This document shows positions 1 to 12,370 of a stretch of DNA of 64,000 nucleotides, one piece after another. The notes under the pieces were generated by a model. That model worked only from the letters and a program-made list of their open reading frames with translations, did no database searches and had not been told where the DNA came from. The DNA comes from Puffinus mauretanicus (taxonomy: Eukaryota > Chordata > Aves > Procellariiformes > Procellariidae), in contig JAJKFH010000205.1 of assembly GCA_023333565.1 (NCBI GenBank), forward strand, positions 868,001-932,000. Reading direction: 5' to 3'. The position numbers were made by a program, and so were the translations under genes. The first letter of the stretch is position 1. Every line of letters begins with the position of its first letter.

Positions 1-1519
1 ACGCTCGGCAGCGCCACATCACGAACTGCCCCTGTCAGTATTCAACGGTGCTGTCTGAGGAGACCTAATTCTGCTCAGACATCATTTATGTCTTGAAATG
101 TGATTTTTGGTTCACTTTCCCTAGCTTGCAAATTACTTACAGCGCTTACTTGTGTACCGATGTTCAGAAAATCATTTTGATCTGTTTCAGACATCAAACT
201 TCACGGCTTGTCCTGATAGCATCTTGTAGGAGGGAAGTCCACAAATTCACCTTGCTCTGTATAAAGACATATTTACTTGTTAGGATTAACATCAGCATTA
301 TCTTTGTAAGATCTCTTACTAGACAAGCATCATTATGAACCTTTTCTGGCCCTGAAACCTGTTTACTCAGGTAGTTTCACTTAGCAATTACATTTTGAAA
401 TACAGAAACAGACTTCTCGGTCTACTTATAGCAGAAGTTAGGAGCATCTCACAGGTTGAGCCAACACTTTGATCAAGATTTCTATAGAACTGGCTGAACA
501 TATTGCCTCAAAATCTGTAAGCGCGGGTTTTGACAAGGAAATGCAAACTTGGGTCTATCTGGGAATACACTGAATTATATTTTCTTCATCTGCAGCTTCA
601 ATGTGAACTATTGTCCGGAAGGAAAGACAATTCTGGCTGTTATCTACTAGCTCATTGCACGACATGAAGCTTATGCGGTTTACTCCCAAGCAATGCAGTT
701 CAGTGCACATCAAGCTGTAGCTGTGGTCCTGCTGTAGATTCTCCAAGAAAGTAAATGACTAAGGGGTGTTTGCCAAGCCTCGATCTTGCAAGATTCTCTT
801 TCCTCAGGACTCCCATTCCCTTCTCCCTGTCTGTGATTTCAAAAAGAAAGTTTACTGTTACTGACAGAGTATTAGAATTAGCTAAATCATCTGCAACGCC
901 GTGAACTGTTAACTGCTTTTCATTACATGGAGCCCCAAATCAATCAAGGCCCGTTGCCTTCAGCGCATAACAGGGCATCCCATGGTCCGAGAAACTTACC
1001 ACCAACATTTTTTTCATTTCCAAAGTAATATGGAAACAGGCTTTGATTTCTTTTTTTTCCACATTTGACTATATTCAAATTTCTTAGATAAATGCTTTAC
1101 GTGAACATATTTCAGCCAGCAGATTACTTGCAAACTCTTCCCATTGATTATCGACCGAAGCGCCAGTCGTGATCCATGACCTGTGCTGCACGACTGCTCA
1201 CGTAAGTCACACAGAGCTGTTTCTGTTCCTGGCTTGCAAGAGTGATAGCATGTACTTGAAAGGAGGGTTTCAGTAGTGCACAGGCAACCATTTTCGTTAG
1301 TATTGCTGATTAATTTATCTTCTTTTCCATGAATTTCTATAAAAAGAAAATGAATGGTGATATGAATAAACTGGATAAGGAATAAATGTGACTATAGAAG
1401 TTTTTGTCCTTAATCTCACTAATATTTTCCAGTGAAAACACTCACACTATTTTCGCTGGCATTCCTCACCAGGTAAAGTACTATCCAGCCTAACGAAAGA
1501 GAGCTCAGTGTGAATTTCT
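1..1519. other. Noncoding DNA, nothing recognised
   Basis: I see no gene, RNA gene or clear repeat here. Short open frames exist on both strands, the longest about 80 codons, without domains or plausible splice borders. A pyrimidine-rich patch lies around 1040-1062. The composition is ordinary for vertebrate intergenic or intronic DNA. Confidence 0.6.
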
Positions 1520-1850
1520 GGTTTTTAATCAAATATGGTTTTATTTATATTGTTTCCACATTTAAAAATTAGAAAGCTATTCCCTGATAAAGCATTTATG
1601 CATATTTATGTTTACCTGACTATAAACTACTGGTAACTTCTTTATCTGTCAAATACTGCATTCATGAATAGTGATGTATTCAGCTATATGAAAGACCTCA
1701 GAGTTTAGACTTTTAAAAATTAAATGCACTCTTATAACCAAATTTAGCCTTTTTTAACTGTTACCTGTATATTTTTCAGACCATTAACTAAATGCCCATG
1801 CATTAACCAGTTAGTTAATGACCAATGTTATTAGGAAGGAGATGTAATTT
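1520..1850. promoter_or_regulatory. AT-rich candidate conserved noncoding element
   Basis: This is an AT-rich, non-repetitive block carrying several TAAT/ATTA homeodomain-type cores. It includes a perfect inverted repeat at 1801-1820 (CATTAAC, six bases, GTTAATG) that resembles half-sites for HNF1 or homeodomain factors. Its texture resembles vertebrate developmental enhancers, but that is inference only. Conservation cannot be seen from one sequence, and an ordinary AT-rich spacer is the main alternative. Confidence 0.25.
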
Positions 1851-2961
1851 TCCAGAAACCTGAGAAACTTCAGAACACTGAAATAACAAATCAAAACAAA
1901 TCAACCAACTTCAAACCCCTCTCTTAGTATTTGTTAATACACAGGATTGTAAACATTTCCTCGAGTATTATTCTTTCTCCCTTTATCTCCAGCTCAAATG
2001 GATTTGTAGCTCAGGTCACTGTAATATACTGCACTCTAACACGTTTCGCCTGAAATTTCCAGTAAGGCACGCAGCTCTTTCTGGCTTTCTACAGGCATCA
2101 ACTACTAAGTCTTTCAGGCCTCTCTTTAAATCTCAGCCTTTAATACTGCTGGATGTCACAGCACATATATAGATTTTCTACTATAGCTCTCTTTAACCAA
2201 CCAAAAATAAAGAATGACAATATGGCATCACCACTCTGGGGAATAGGCTGCTACAAAGATGTACTTGGCCTTGAAATTAATTTTTGATATTTTCCAATTT
2301 TCAAGATCACCATGACATACATAGAGGGGAAAAAAATAGGAGAGGGAAGAAAAAGAGGGACTGTTTGTAAATGTAGGCAGATCCTTCTTCAGATGTCATT
2401 CAGGGGATATGTGGTTTCACTGGTCAAGTACAGTTTGTCTAATCTGACTTCGAAATCGTTGTTCGCCCCTTAAAATACCTTGGTTGTATGAGACAAGATA
2501 TGAGTCTTCAGGAGGCTGGCAGGGTGAAGAGAGGAAAAGAAGGAGGGAGACAGAAAGTCAACAGATCAATAAAAGCACTTTAGGATAATGGCTCTACCTC
2601 GAGCAGACCAGGTCTGGATTCCAGACCAGCCCCAGCACTGCCAGGAAATGTGCATTTGCATGAATGAAACGTTAAATACGCAGCGGCGCGGCAGAAGGTG
2701 AGGTTCTGGTTCTGCCCCATCCTGTTTCAGGGGTGCGTTTCCCTTCCTGCTCATCCCTGATCACACCCGGTGTCCTGATCGTAGTCAGCAGGACCAGAGT
2801 CAGGGAGCTTGGGCAAATTGAAGATGTGGGTTTGCAGCTTTTTGGAAACATAGGCAGTAAAAGGAAGCATTAGGACAAAGTGGAGTGAAAAGATAGGGGT
2901 ACAGAGGTGTTTGCACATTGGTTCCCTCCTCCCCTGTTTTTTTTTTTTTCATGCTGGGCAG
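1851..2961. other. Noncoding DNA with purine-rich patches
   Basis: No gene is recognised. Purine-rich patches occur near 2333-2360 and 2521-2556. A pyrimidine-rich run with a T tract lies at about 2923-2950 and immediately precedes the exon-like segment at 2962. Confidence 0.55.
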
Positions 2962-3083
2962 TTACATGGAAACAACGAAGTGCCTGAGTCAAGTCAGAGC
3001 TGATCTTCCAGGAGTCAGCGCCAATATACTGCATCTGGGCACCATCTCCAAAAGGCTTCCCAACTTGATGGAATTTTATTATA
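2962..3083 (+). other. Exon-like segment (candidate only)
   Basis: A long T tract (about 2937-2949) is followed by CAG ending at 2961, a fair splice-acceptor pattern. A donor-like ATA|GTAAGG follows at 3084. The 122 bp between is open in one forward frame, giving a stretch beginning near METTKCLSQV. The opposite strand is also open across the same interval, which weakens a coding reading. I recognise no protein family. It could be a noncoding-RNA exon or chance splice-like sequence. Confidence 0.12.
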
Positions 3084-4311
3084 GTAAGGGCCCCATCTAC
3101 TGCCAAAGATTTGCAGTGAAACAAACCAGATATTTAAATATCTTTTGTTTCATTAAAACACTTTCATTAAATAACTCCCACCATTCCATTCCACTTTCTA
3201 TCTCTCACCCTCATCCCCACACGAGAGAGCATCCATGAGCAAGAGCCAGCTTCACCAAGCACACTCACGATGCGCAAGTCAGAAGAGGCCTCCCTGCTTT
3301 TTATATTGCTTCAGAGGGTCCACCCCCCATGGTGACCCACAAAAAAAAAGACTGTCCCCCCTCCTCCATCCCAGACATACTAGATAAAGGACTAGTAAGC
3401 GGCAAACAAGAAGTGGGTTTCCCCACTTAGCCAACCAGTCAGGCGAGGCTGCCCATGGATGAGGAAACATAAGAAAGTATGCAAAGAAATGTACTTTCTT
3501 ACTGCACACATACAACCTGCGGTTAAAAGGACTAGAGCCTGCTTCCATATAGCCCAAGCTTTGGGTTGCTCAGGAGTTTTCAAGAACGTATTTGAAATCC
3601 CTATTCTTATGACTGTGGCACAAAATCAAGTGTTGGAAGCGGAAGAACTGGGACCTGAGTAGGCAAAATAGTTAGTCCAAATAGAACAGAATATTTACAC
3701 TAAAATAAGGTGGTTAACTATGGGGTGTGGGTCACTCTCAAGGTTTAACTTGTACAGTTGAAGTTACTCTTGGGCTGGGGGATTATTTTAGAAGCTATCA
3801 ATATTTTTCAGGGGAGTTTTTTTCCCCCATTAGCACAGTAAAAATAGTCACACAAGTGGGTGGCCCTATAGCCTGATACCTAGAAGCTCTGCTAGGTGCC
3901 AGCATTTCTGTACAAAGGACCTTAATTCACTGCAAGGTGCAAGAGCCCGGCAGGAGGCGAGCAACGAATTCCTGCGACAGAATTGCCCATGCAGCCACCC
4001 ACGCACCGCCCTCCCGAAAAGAAAGCAGCAGCTCTGTTTCTCCAGCCCGGGTAAGGGGAGCACAACAAAATGAGGAGAAACTGTAATAAGACAAACATCA
4101 AAGGTTGTTTCTCTTTAATTACCCTCTCTCAGTATCTTTGCTCATCAGCTGGAACTCCCTGTTGCTTTGTTAAAGTAAACAAAACAGTGAGGTTTTAATA
4201 CTGACCCACCTCACTTCTTTGGTCTGACTAATTGCTGAAACTGGCCATAAATTGTCCATTTTGTGACATTCTGAATAGCCTCATTTATTCTGGACAGCAC
4301 ACATCTGTTTT
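3084..4311. other. Noncoding DNA, nothing recognised
   Basis: No gene or clear mobile element is recognised. A slightly GC-rich stretch around 3930-4060 is open for about 65 codons on the minus strand, with no domain. The remainder has mixed composition. Confidence 0.55.
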
Positions 4312-4338
4312 TGCGTGCGCGCACACGCACGTGCACGC
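4312..4338. repeat. Alternating purine-pyrimidine tract (Z-DNA-prone) with E-box
   Basis: Twenty-seven consecutive bases alternate strictly pyrimidine-purine, mostly CG, CA and TG steps, which is the type of tract that favours left-handed Z-DNA under supercoiling. A CACGTG E-box (4328-4333) lies inside it and also contains the ACGTG core used by HIF and bHLH factors. It is probably a decayed (CA/CG)n microsatellite. Whether it is bound or forms Z-DNA in vivo is not visible here. Confidence 0.7.
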
Positions 4339-5116
4339 TTACACAAACACAACCCTCTCTCCTGCTGCAGGGACGGCCGGGGATGGGGACGGCCAGTGTA
4401 CAATTTCAGCCCCATATTGAGTTTTGGCTGGTGTTGAGGTCCCTGAGGCTGAACAGAAATAAAGCTCTCAGAGGGGAAATGGCATGTAAACATGGCTCTA
4501 ATGTTCGCCTGCATGGAAAATGTTCCCTTCAGACGAGGCTGGAGAGTGAATCATGTGAGAAAGGGCCTGCTAGCGTGCAGGTTGGGAGCAAGCTTGCTTG
4601 CAACCAGGTGGAGGGAAACATTGCAAAAAGCATCTGAACTTTCTCCTCTCTGAGCAAACAGAGCCAGTTTCCCAGTTTCCTACCAGCCTGAGCAACCAGC
4701 AAGAGGAGAGCACAGCCAGGCAGGGGAACGCTTGCTGCTGAACCACACGATACCATTTCAGACCCTTACTCGGTGTTTCAGACATGAAAGAAATCTCACT
4801 TCACACATATCACGTGAACCTGACATAAGACTAAACGAAGGAGAGATCTGACCAGCCAATCTAGCTTCTTTTCTTCCTCTCATAAAACTGAATAACATGT
4901 AAGTAATACTTTCATCATGGTTACTGCAACTGCTTTAGATGTAACATTCAATAAGTAGGCTATTTAATTTTAATCAGCGATTTATCTCATATACATAGGT
5001 CCCAACTTGTTGCTCACTTAACACCTATGCTTTTTTTTTTAAATCAAACTCCACTATTTTTCATCAACACATTGATGACAGACATGGAAGAGGGGGAGAA
5101 ATTCCTCCCTCTGTGT
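4339..5116. other. Noncoding DNA, moderately GC-rich
   Basis: Both strands have open frames of 70 to 110 codons between about 4281 and 4785. They overlap one another in different frames, as chance would give in stop-poor sequence. I recognise no domain, signal peptide or repeat. A short T run lies at 5032-5040. Confidence 0.5.
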
Positions 5117-5360
5117 AACACGCACGTTTCTGATGAGCGCCAAGATGAGGAGCGCTCGTCCGAGGCGATGGCCTTGGCTCTCCGGCGGCATGAGCAGCCT
5201 CAGCCCCTGCTTTGGCCAGGGGTGTCTGCCCGGGGCAATTCAGAGCCCCCTCCCCACCTCCACCCTTGCCTGCCCTACTGTGCTCCTGCAGAAGGCGGCG
5301 CATTCGGCTGGGGAAACAAGAAGGGCTCTCTGGGCAAGCGCAAAAATTCATCTTACTCAT
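5117..5360. promoter_or_regulatory. Small CpG-rich islet
   Basis: By hand count this carries roughly 14 CpG dinucleotides in about 240 bp, against an AT-rich, CpG-poor background. Because stops are rare here, three forward frames and one reverse frame are all open (up to about 136 codons), so none is persuasive as coding. No TATA box or recognisable first exon is visible. It could be a weak CpG-island promoter, an enhancer, or one of the small GC-rich islets common in bird genomes. Confidence 0.35.
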
Positions 5361-7403
5361 CGGGGAAGATGTTCAGACGCACAATTCACACACAACCATC
5401 CATCAACACGAAAAGGAGAATTTCTCAAGAACTCTGATAGCACAAAACGTTCAGGGAGTTTTAAGGGTTTTGTCTTTGGTTTTCAAGAGGATTCTTTTTC
5501 TTCATTCCTGGTGGGAAAGCTTATGCCTTTAATTCTATAACTATAAACTAAATAATATATCAGTTTTTTTCTGTCAACCGTGGCAATGGTACTGAACGTA
5601 TGCAAAGTTTCCACTAAAGGTTTTTGTAACTTAATTTTCCTCTAGAGATTAGAGGAAGCCAGATATTCTGTTTCTTGCTGGAACTTGGCTGGTAGCCACA
5701 CTGCGCTCCCTTTCCCTGTCATCCATCCCCGGCCCCCCAGCCCCCGGCACTGTTAATCAGATGGCTGTATCTTCCCTATATTTCTCCTGTCAAGCTATTA
5801 AGGGGATACGGAAGAGAGAAAGAAGAGAATCAGCTGAGATATAAACCAGCCCAGCTCCCAGAGTGCCTCTCCCCCTTCTCAAGGTTGAGCTTGCTGTATT
5901 ACTGCACACACTCCTGTCAAAGCGAAGGAGAAGTGTGCTTTCCCGTGCTGAGAGTAAATGGCTGAAGTTTATTTCCCAAATGAAGAGGGGCAGGCAGAAA
6001 TCCTTCTGCACAGAGCCATCACGGACCTGTAAAAACAGGAAACTGTGGCGTGGAGAGGGAGCAAAATCACTGAGCCTGGGCTACACGCTCAGGACATTCC
6101 CGTTCGGCCACACCATGCCCCTGCCTGCACAGGGAAAGTGCAGCGCTGACGGGGAGCTTTATGCCGTTCGATAGCAGAGGGTTATCACAGTTCCGTGAGT
6201 TTTGGCAGCTTCCTTCGGTAGGGAATTCCTGGCATGTGCTCAGCGGCAAGTGGAGGTGGTTGGTTGGAGAAAAAGCTTTATGAGGTTCACAAAGAACCCC
6301 CAGATCCAAGTCAGACTTAGGGCTGAAAACACTCATTTTATTGCATCCCTCCCTCCTCCTTTGCCTTTGGAGCACAACAGAAACGCCCAGTCCAGCACAC
6401 CCGACGTCTATGGAGAGCTTTGCCTCCCATGGAAATGTTCCTAGGGGACCCTTTCTGCACTAGGAAACAAAATGAACTCCCACCTCTGGATATCTTAGGA
6501 CTTTGAAAATAGTTGGATCGCAACATTTTTGGCTGGGTCTGCCTCCCATTCTTGTACATATCAATAAATGAGGAAAAAAACTAGCTAACATGGTTCCAAC
6601 ACATCAGAAACAAGAACTCCTGCACGATTTTGGCCTAAGCTTTCTCTTTGTAACCAACCAGGTAACAAACGAATTAAGAACACCATAAAACCACTTCATT
6701 TTTCTAGTAATTTGAGAGTTTGACTGCATCAGAGACCAGGCCCTGCACTCCAGCAGCACGCTGCACAAAGATTGATTTTCTTTTAGGCAGGTCCACTTTG
6801 CTGTCCAGTGCTCTGATTTTAAAAAGTATTTAGAGAGGTTTTTAAGAGACACTCGGTGAGCTGTGAGCTCTTGAGCACCTCAGCTGTTTTGGAAAATGGA
6901 ATTTATCTATAAAAAAAAGACTTACTTGTGTAATCCCTAAGTTCCTTTGAAAACAAAATGTTCACGTACTAGATAAACATCTGTGGATAAGCATGATGGC
7001 ACGATGGGTCACTAGACAGATTTTTTCCAAACCTATGTTAAACAGAGAGAGAGGAAAAGCAAATTAATTTACCAATAACCAAGTTCCTTATTCAGGCAAA
7101 ACATTTACTCACTTCGAAAAGATTTAGACTAAGGAAGGAGCTGACGACTTCTGAATGCACCTTAATGAAGTGTTTGCTCTAGCCATCCCCTCTCTGGGTA
7201 AGTTTGAGCCGATTTCTTGGTTTTAGACATGCTAATAAAATATCAGTCCCTTCTCTTTGGGATTTTTGTTTGCTTTTGTACTCAAAAGACATTTCTGTAA
7301 GTAACACTGCTAGAGAATATTTAACACGTATGCAGCTTGTGTTTCTAGATAAATGTTTGACTGCAAGAAGTCCACGTGAAAGGAGGTGAGAAAGAACACA
7401 GGA
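5361..7403. other. Noncoding DNA, nothing recognised
   Basis: Mixed composition. Open frames of 70 to 103 codons around 5790-6560 overlap on both strands and show no domain. A C-rich patch at about 5725-5746 is followed by ordinary sequence. No RNA gene or mobile element is identified. Confidence 0.55.
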
Positions 7404-7417
7404 ACGCGCGCGCATGC
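7404..7417. repeat. Short (CG)n alternating tract
   Basis: Fourteen bases alternate purine-pyrimidine and contain four CpG steps in a row (ACGCGCGCGCATGC). This is unusual in methylation-depleted vertebrate DNA. It lies in a slightly CpG-enriched 70-bp patch (about 7370-7455) with no other promoter features. Confidence 0.6.
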
Positions 7418-7857
7418 CTGAAACAGCGAGCACACCTCCACGCCAGGCGTGCGAGTAGGCAAGGTGCAACTGAGTTCTTATCACACCCTTCTATATTCCA
7501 TAGGGACACAGCTTTCCCCCGTTCAAACACGCCTACTTGAGAATCCTCCCCAGCCATGCTGCCCTTGCTGCAACCTTTTGTCTTTCACTCGCCTTTCCTT
7601 CCTTTATCTCTGTTCTATAACCATTATCTCCATCAGCATAACTCCTTAAGATACACCTAGACATCATTTCGCCAATGAATGCATTTCACACAACATTAGT
7701 CATATTGTACTGTGGATAATTTTTATGATATTGCTGTGCCTCTCCTTGGTACATTGTTACAGTTTAATTTGTACATATTCTGCTGCTGATGTAGTGTCAT
7801 TCAACTGTAACCGGAGAGAGCATGATGGTTCTGTATTATTGCGACACATTTTCCCTT
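7418..7857. other. Noncoding DNA ending at an A tract
   Basis: No gene is recognised. The part from about 7660 to 7857 is AT-rich and transcript-3'-end-like in texture and runs directly into a genomic A15 tract. No AATAAA or ATTAAA lies in the 30 bases before the tract, so a retroposed mRNA end is not supported. Confidence 0.45.
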
Positions 7858-7898
7858 AAAAAAAAAAAAAAAGAAAAAAGAAAAGAAAAGAGGAGAGG
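7858..7898. repeat. Homopurine tract, A15 then GA-rich
   Basis: Forty-one consecutive purines: A15, then AAAAG-type units, then GAGGAGAGG. Such a tract can form triplex (H-) DNA and is prone to length change. It is low-complexity sequence. I see no target-site duplication around it that would mark a retroposon tail. Confidence 0.8.
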
Positions 7899-10800
7899 CT
7901 TTTTCTCAGGAGTAAGTCTGTTTGCTTTCTAGGATTAGTTAACTGTAGATAGGCCGGCCGGCAGGGTCAGCAAAGAGCCAGATCCCAATTTTGCCCAGTG
8001 GAAAAGGATTTAGATTCAGAGTTACTCAGGCCCGTTATATAAAAAAGTATATGCTGCAAATTTGTGTTTTGAACCAATTTTTCTCAAAGTTCAAGGTAAG
8101 GGTTTCATATCTGCAACAGTTCTTCAGACCCTTTCTAGCTACTCGTCTTCACCAGACGAGCTGATACCAGCGATCTGCTTCCCTTCCAAATGGTGATACC
8201 CATTTTGTGGTTAGAGTTTAATGCTATAGATCAATTTTCAGCCCCAGGCATCAGTTTTACATTTGGACATGCAGAGCAGCACTGCTAAAGCTTGTCAACT
8301 GTCGTAGGTATTCAACAGCCAATATCAGTATCTACACAAAGAACTGGCCACACTATTTTCAGTGCTTCTGCTCAGTGATCAAGTTTCCCATATGGAAATG
8401 TTTTGCAAAAATAAGGGATTACTTGGAAAGACACTGGGCTAACCCTGCTGAGTATCTGCTTTTCTTCTTCTTAGTTCTACAGCGTGGAACGTTACCGCTG
8501 GTATTTTGGACAGTGACCATAAGGTCATAAGACTGAGTGAGTGATTGAGACTCCCTCAGCTCTTTGTTTACCTCTGGGAGACAAAACAATTGATAATTTC
8601 TTCTAATAAACAAGAGTTTTGTTTAATTCTTTAAAAATACTGATTTATTTTTAAAGGAGCTAAGTTTGTCCCACATATTTGAACACTGCCTGACAGAATA
8701 CATTCCCTTGAGTAATGACATCTCACACTTGTTTCCAGCCAATCAGTGGTAAACCTTTTTTTTTTCCCCCTCTATTGATATTAATCTAAGACTTATAAAA
8801 ATATTTCTTGCCCTACAGATTTACTCCTCCAAGTTGAGTACATTAAGCAGATGTGACTGGCTTATTATACTGTATCATAAGTAGAGATATTTGGCTCTGA
8901 AGATAAAATAATCTGAGTTGCTAAAGAAGAGCTAATCTCTTGGGCTGAGATCCCTGAAAGCATTTTGGTATCTTGAAGGTCTTGGGTCTTCACCTCCCTG
9001 AGTTGTTACGAAATAGTCATATTCTTGCAGGTTGAGAGAATGCCAGTGCAAGGAGTGTCCTCTGTTCTATTTCAGGTTCCTATTCTGAAAGAATAATTCA
9101 GTATCTTAAGCCTCCACCATTTCCTTTAAGGAAAAGGGTTTTTTTCATCTTCTCTGAGGACCAGTCACAATAAAAGACCTTGGCATATTTAATATGCTTT
9201 GCGTGCCCTAATCTTGTAATATGGGCAGATGCAAGGAGAAACTACGATGGAACAAATTTCTACTTTTATTCCTCCTCAGATCCTCTAAACACATTCATTC
9301 ACAAAAATTGCCTTGAGAGGAGGGGAAACATCGTTGTCTTCTAAATCTTCCCCAAATCTCTCACATCAACTGCTCTATCAAACAGATATTTAGAAAGGGA
9401 TTTAAAGGGGGCAGAGAGAACAAGCTCTGTAGCTGCAACGCCTGTAGCACCAGCCTGCATAGGGCTCACTACGTCACTGTGACATCCCCCACTTGATCTC
9501 TTCACAGCGGGGCTATGTTCACCTCAGTCAGATTTGTCTAGATTCATTTATAAATTTGTTCAGACAGGGACTTTGCAAAATACTCTACTTGTTTATGCTA
9601 TTTTATAATTGAAGGGCCTATTTAATGAACTGTAATATCAGTTAAGACCAGAAAAGTTTCAGCATGAGACAGCAGGTAAGTTAGAGCTAAGAGGCTGACA
9701 TACAGACTAACAGGATCATCTCATATGGTTAAAAGGTATAGGCAGTGGTTCTGCAGACCACATGGTTTTCAGGCCTGAACCTGAAATATTATAGAATACA
9801 ATGAGTAATTCTGGAATACAGCAGTTTGATGCTGTGAAGAATATTACCTGACATTATCCTACTCTACATTGTACCACGAGAAAACAACACTGTAAGGTTA
9901 AAAAGTCTCGAATTCTATCTATGGGGAGATGATTGAAACAAAAACAGTTTGTGAAGATGTAAATAATTAATCCACTTCAGACTAGAAAGTTGATGCATAG
10001 TCACAATATTATTTGTCCTACACTTATAGGAACCTGTTACGTTAGTACTTCCGCACAACTAGAGCGCATATCCTTGACACGTTGATATACATGTGGCTTC
10101 TCTAGGGAATTGTGCCACCTGGGAGACCAAGCCTGCTGCCTACAGAGTCCTAGGTAGGTCCCCTGCCTTATTTTAAGTGGAGCCCAAGAAATGAGGTCAG
10201 ATATTAGAAAAGTGAAGGTTTCTTCCCAATGCTTATGACATTCTTCCACACAAGAACGAACCCCAGCCATGCCAAAATGAAGGTGTTAAAATGTCCATAA
10301 GCACTTGGCCCATGTGGAAGTTCTTATCATGCTTTGCTCCTGTGAATCAATCCTTTCAATTAAGGTAGCTGGGGGATATAATGATGTTTTTATTTGCAAT
10401 TACAGCTTTAAATTAGGATCAATAGAGACAGCTACAGCTCTACCATACCAACAGTCCTGAGAGGTTCATAGGTTTTCAGAGAACACACTTCTGAAATAAA
10501 CCCATCTGTTTTCTATTAAAAATATAATAAAATATCATAGGAAAAAGACTTAGACCCTAATACAAGAAAAAGACTCAGGGAATCTTACTATTTGTTTTTT
10601 GTTTTGTTTTTAGGCATCAAGCCAGTAAGGCCTTCTTCCCTATGGTTGCCTCCCCTATGGACTTTCCATGGTCACATCTGGAACAAAGTGGGTGGGCACC
10701 AGGCCAGGTCAAAACTGACTCTGTCAGAAGAGGAAAGGAAAATACGCATCTATTTAGTTACCATCCTGTATTTCTGTCTTCTCGTTCGGTGTAAAATTTT

Positions 10801-12343
10801 GCTCAATATGAAGCTTGGGCCATAGAGAAATTTTGCTTGGGTTTTTTTGATCAACTCTTCCAAGAAAGGATGCTGTGTACCAAAATATGCAATGCTTTCA
10901 GTTTGCACAAATTGTGATTATAAAAAACAAAATAGTCATTACTAAATGGAAATTTTAACACAGTTTTCTAGGGAATTGGGGCTGTTTACCCTATTTTTAA
11001 GTAAACTCAAAAAAAAGAGGCATGAGCTTGTATAAAATTAGATCTTTTCTGAGAATGAAATTGCAATAGAAAAACCTATTTCATGAGTTTCACATTTCAT
11101 AGCATATTTCATAGTTGCTGTACAAGTTGGGGTAATATCTACTATGATTTATAGAGGAACAGTGCTGTAAGAAGCCTCCCTTCTAATTATAACTGGTTAT
11201 GAGGTACATCACTCATATCAGACTGAAATTTACTTCCATCTCAAACACGATCTTCTTTTGCCTGTTTATTATCATAAACTGGCCACAGAAATGCTGATAA
11301 AGAGATTACAGAAAATGTTATTAACTTAATCCCTTCCCAGTTGGAGTTCCTTCTTTTAATACAGACTTATTTTGAGTCTTTGTTTACACGTTGCGATGTG
11401 TCAGACAGTAAACACTATCTCTCTTATGGAAAGTTGTGCAACGAAAGCCTTTCCTATTCCATGTGCTACATTAGGCAGAAAGGCTTCCTTTGACAGAATG
11501 TGCAAAAGAACCTATAAATCCAATGATTCCCTCCACTTTCACGGGCAGTGTATGTAAGGGCTTCACACGTACAGTAGATGTTTCATTCGAATGCAAAACA
11601 TGCTAAAATTTGTCCTGAAAAGCACTTATGCTTTAAAAACATACCATAATTCTAAGAAGAAAAATGCCTGACATGTATTTTGGCTGATTTCAAATTCATA
11701 TATATTTTAAATGATCTATATACCCTAAGCTGTGCATTTTACACAACAGAATGATAACCATTACCATTCCATTCCATGTAATCCACTGATGGTCTTGATT
11801 TATTGGCTAGTCGTGTATAGTGCCCCTCCTGAAATTCATGCTATAATTTTAATTTTTGTTGCTGCTGCTGCTGCTGTTATCTGGATGCAGCGCTTGCCAT
11901 GAAGATACCATGGTCTTACTCATCCTGTAAACATAGTGGATGCTATTGAAGATAATGATTTAGGATATCATCCATCTCCAGTACAGCTTGCCATTACGTG
12001 ACTTGTTCTTGCAGGTATCTGATTTGTATCATAGACGAGTTGGTTTGATTGTTGTTTTGCCATAGAGTAATAGTTTCCTGGTTTCCACTGACATACTGAG
12101 TCTCCCTTGATCACTCAGGTGATCAGTCAACACACAAGTTAATTATGGGTGAAGGGGTGTCTGAAGCCCAAAGATCAAAAGATAGGCACAAGGTCTTCTC
12201 TGAGTCATCATTCACCTTCTTAAGCATCAGGCAGTCAAGTTCAGATTCCTGTCTCCCGCACTGTCCCTAAATAAAGTGATATAGCAGTAGGAAACCTGAA
12301 TTAGAGCAGCTAAAAGACACAAAACAAAACTTCCGATTTCTCC
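7899..12343. other. Noncoding DNA with small simple repeats
   Basis: No gene is recognised over about 4.4 kb. Visible details are a GC-only palindromic GGCCGGCCGGC (7952-7962), a (GCT)5 triplet run at 11861-11875, and a perfect hairpin at 12108-12125 (TGATCAC, four bases, GTGATCA). Open frames are short and without domains. The T tract before 10614 ends in TAG but is followed within about a dozen bases by a GTAAGG, too close for an ordinary exon. Confidence 0.5.
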
Positions 12344-12370
12344 AAAAGGGGGGGAGGGGGGGGGGAAATC
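12344..12370 (+). repeat. Interrupted G-run, AAAA-G7-A-G10-AAATC
   Basis: Four A, seven G, one A, ten G, then AAATC. The same architecture recurs at 22439-22463, 39772-39791 and 59130-59144, and on the minus strand at 43081-43095. G-quadruplex formation is plausible. The end GGGAAATCC is one base short of a kappa-B consensus. Slippage microsatellite is the simplest explanation, but the shared AAATC flank is not explained by slippage. Confidence 0.85.

Noticed and set aside
2063..2072. Ten-base match to the start of mature miR-124 (TAAGGCACGC)
   Set aside because: The match ends after ten bases and the upstream 60 bases do not provide the pairing arm of a precursor hairpin.
5027..5540. Three overlapping forward frames of 106 to 136 codons
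   Set aside because: All three forward frames and one reverse frame are open because the sequence is GC-rich. None is favoured by codon pattern or homology.
7660..7872. Retroposed mRNA 3' end with poly(A) tail
   Set aside because: No polyadenylation signal before the A15 tract, no target duplication, and the tract grades into GA repeats like a microsatellite.
10592..10625. Splice acceptor and donor around a tiny exon after the T tract
   Set aside because: TTTTTAG and GTAAGG lie only about a dozen bases apart. This is most likely chance.
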